Source: Acholeplasmataceae bacterium (GTDB lineage: Bacteria > Bacillota > Negativicutes > Acidaminococcales > Acidaminococcaceae). Taken from it: a stretch of DNA of 5,678 bases. The position numbers and the translations under genes were made by a program. Shown in pieces: positions 4,527 to 5,678 of this stretch. The stretch spans positions 1 to 5,678 of the forward strand of contig JAAYAE010000343.1 in assembly GCA_012719555.1 (NCBI GenBank). The letters run 5' to 3'. Every line of letters starts with the position of its first letter. Within the stretch, counting starts at the first letter, position 1. The notes beneath the pieces are model-generated. The model was not told where the DNA came from. It did not search any database and worked only from the letters and a program-made list of their open reading frames with translations.

Positions 4527-5398
4527 ACTCTTTATACAGGACTATGCTATTTGTACCCGGTAATGCTCCGGCTAAATTGACTAAGGCAGAGATTTATGGT
4601 GCCGACTGTGTTATTTTTGACCTAGAAGATGCTGTTTCCGTGCAAGAAAAAGATGCTGCCAGGGATTTGGTGCGGACCTTTTTATCTACCTATCATCTCG
4701 ATTGTCGGGTTGGTATCAGGGTTAATGCCCAGGACACGCCTTATTACGAAGAAGATGTGAAGGCGATGGTGCCATTGAAACCGGATTTTCTGCGCTTGCC
4801 TAAATCCGAAACGGCAAAAAATATGCAAGATTTGGATGTCTTTATGAGCCAATGTGAAAAAGAGGCAGGTATTCCAGAAGGAACAGTAAAGATCGTAGCT
4901 ACAATTGAGACCGCTTTAGGTGTTCAGAATGCCTTTGAGATTGCTACTGCTTCTAAACGTATTCTTGGCATCGGTTTGGGTGCAGAGGACTTTCGCACCG
5001 ACATGCGCATGACTAGAAGCGAAGACGGACAAGAAATTTTGTATGCTCGTAACCGCATTTCTTTGGCTGCTCATGCTGCCGGGGTAATGCCTCTGGACTA
5101 TGTATATAGCAATTTCAAGAACACAGAGGGTTTCACGGCTGACGTACGTTTTGGTAAAATGCTGGGCTTTACCTGTAAGTCGGTTATTCATCCCAGTCAG
5201 ATTCCTCTGGTACATGCTGTCTATGATCCTACGGAAAAAGAAATCGAACACGCCAAACAGGTTTTGGTTGTTTATGATCAAGCCATGGCTAAGGGTTCAG
5301 GGGTTATTGCCCTGAATGGCAAAATGATTGACATGCCAATGGTGACGAGAGCTAAAGCTGTTTTGGCTTATGCCAAGGCCTCCGGAAAGGAGATATAA
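4523..5398 (+). CDS. citE: Citrate lyase beta chain (citryl-ACP lyase)
   Basis: CitE cleaves (3S)-citryl-ACP to oxaloacetate and acetyl-ACP, the bond-breaking step of citrate lyase. It belongs to the HpcH/HpaI aldolase family, a magnesium-dependent TIM barrel. Visible family marks in order are FVPGN (10-14), VIFDLEDAV (30-38), IRVN with Arg66 (65-68), LRLPKSE (90-96), ATIETALGV with the metal ligand candidate Glu129 (126-134), GLGAEDFRTDM with Asp156 (151-161), and near the end the SVIHPSQI loop. At 291 residues it has the normal length. The start ATG overlaps the citD stop as ATGA, and the strong AAAGGAGGGGG at 4508-4517 lies five bases upstream, so the pair is coupled. It appears intact, with no missing catalytic residue. 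Confidence 0.96.
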   Translation: MNSLYRTMLFVPGNAPAKLTKAEIYGADCVIFDLEDAVSVQEKDAARDLVRTFLSTYHLDCRVGIRVNAQDTPYYEEDVKAMVPLKPDFLRLPKSETAKNMQDLDVFMSQCEKEAGIPEGTVKIVATIETALGVQNAFEIATASKRILGIGLGAEDFRTDMRMTRSEDGQEILYARNRISLAAHAAGVMPLDYVYSNFKNTEGFTADVRFGKMLGFTCKSVIHPSQIPLVHAVYDPTEKEIEHAKQVLVVYDQAMAKGSGVIALNGKMIDMPMVTRAKAVLAYAKASGKEI

Positions 5399-5400
5399 GC

Positions 5401-5678
5401 ATGTTTGATACGAAATTAATGGCAGAAATCAATAAAATACCTGGTTATGAACAGAAAAAAATTTTTGCTGGGGCTTTTGCGACTCAGCCCAGTGGAAGTA
5501 TGGCTGCTAGACCACTTAAATGTGTAAAACCTGGGACAAAGAAAGTTTACGGATTAGAATACATTTTGGATGCGGTAGGTTTAAAGGATGGCATGACAAT
5601 TTCCTTCCATCACTGCCTGCGCAATGGTGATGCTGTTATGCAATATATTGTAGCCGCTATTGCCAAGAAAGGTATTAA
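5401..5678 (+). CDS. citF: Citrate lyase alpha chain (citrate:acetyl-ACP transferase), 5' part
   Basis: CitF exchanges the acetyl group on CitD for citrate, giving citryl-ACP and acetate. Only the first 92 codons are present and the frame is open to the window edge; the full protein is normally about 500-520 residues. The segment LKDGMTISFHHCLRNGDAVM (61-80) matches the CitF/CoA-transferase pattern seen in E. coli as LQDGMTVSFHHAFRGGD. The preceding region RPLKCVKPGTKKVYGLE is also in keeping with the N-terminal domain. AAAGGAGA at 5386-5393, inside the end of citE, is seven bases before the ATG, and only two bases separate the citE stop from this start, so it belongs to the same operon. Confidence 0.93.
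   Translation, partial: MFDTKLMAEINKIPGYEQKKIFAGAFATQPSGSMAARPLKCVKPGTKKVYGLEYILDAVGLKDGMTISFHHCLRNGDAVMQYIVAAIAKKGI

Noticed and set aside
4916..5281. Minus-strand 121-codon frame inside citE
   Set aside because: It lies wholly within the conserved, well-matched citE frame and has no family resemblance.

Overview
The window looks like a low-GC anaerobic Bacillota chromosome, most likely a Negativicutes or Clostridia fermenter. The basis is strong AAGGAGG-type ribosome sites, a formate/nitrite (FNT) channel gene, a citrate lyase gene set and AT-rich spacers. The genus cannot be fixed from the sequence. All convincing genes lie on the plus strand.

Layout. (1) 1-411 is the C-terminal half of an FNT-family channel, cut by the window edge. 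(2) 412-2190 is an accessory segment. It holds two small cargo genes, a C_GCAxxG_C_C-type cysteine protein (813-1223) and a GNAT acetyltransferase (1455-1961), plus a possible 28-residue membrane peptide (1333-1419). These are enclosed and separated by copies of one repeat family. Two near-identical 126-bp nested palindromes (467-592 and 2059-2184) each carry an extra tandem copy of their left arm (418-459 and 2011-2047). A right-half copy lies at 1246-1289 and a decayed right end at 741-756. (3) 2185-2586 is a 402-bp gene-free leader with a hairpin, a candidate sigma-70-type promoter and an inverted repeat over its -10. (4) 2587-5678 is a compact citrate fermentation operon: a TRAP-type large permease, a 75-residue two-helix membrane protein, citD, citE and the start of citF, which runs off the window.

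How the parts work together. The permease, possibly with the small membrane protein, probably imports citrate or a related tricarboxylate. CitF moves the acetyl group of the acyl carrier CitD onto citrate, and CitE cleaves citryl-ACP into oxaloacetate and acetyl-ACP; the net reaction is citrate to acetate plus oxaloacetate. An FNT channel would fit formate export by the same kind of mixed-acid fermenter. The accessory genes have no evident link to citrate use.

The points most worth a second look are the repeat family and its cassette-like placement around the cargo genes, the shared repeat-end/promoter module before both cargo units, the SBP-less TRAP-like permease with a mini membrane partner in a cit operon, and a CitD with Pro where the prosthetic-group serine is expected and Ser one residue later.
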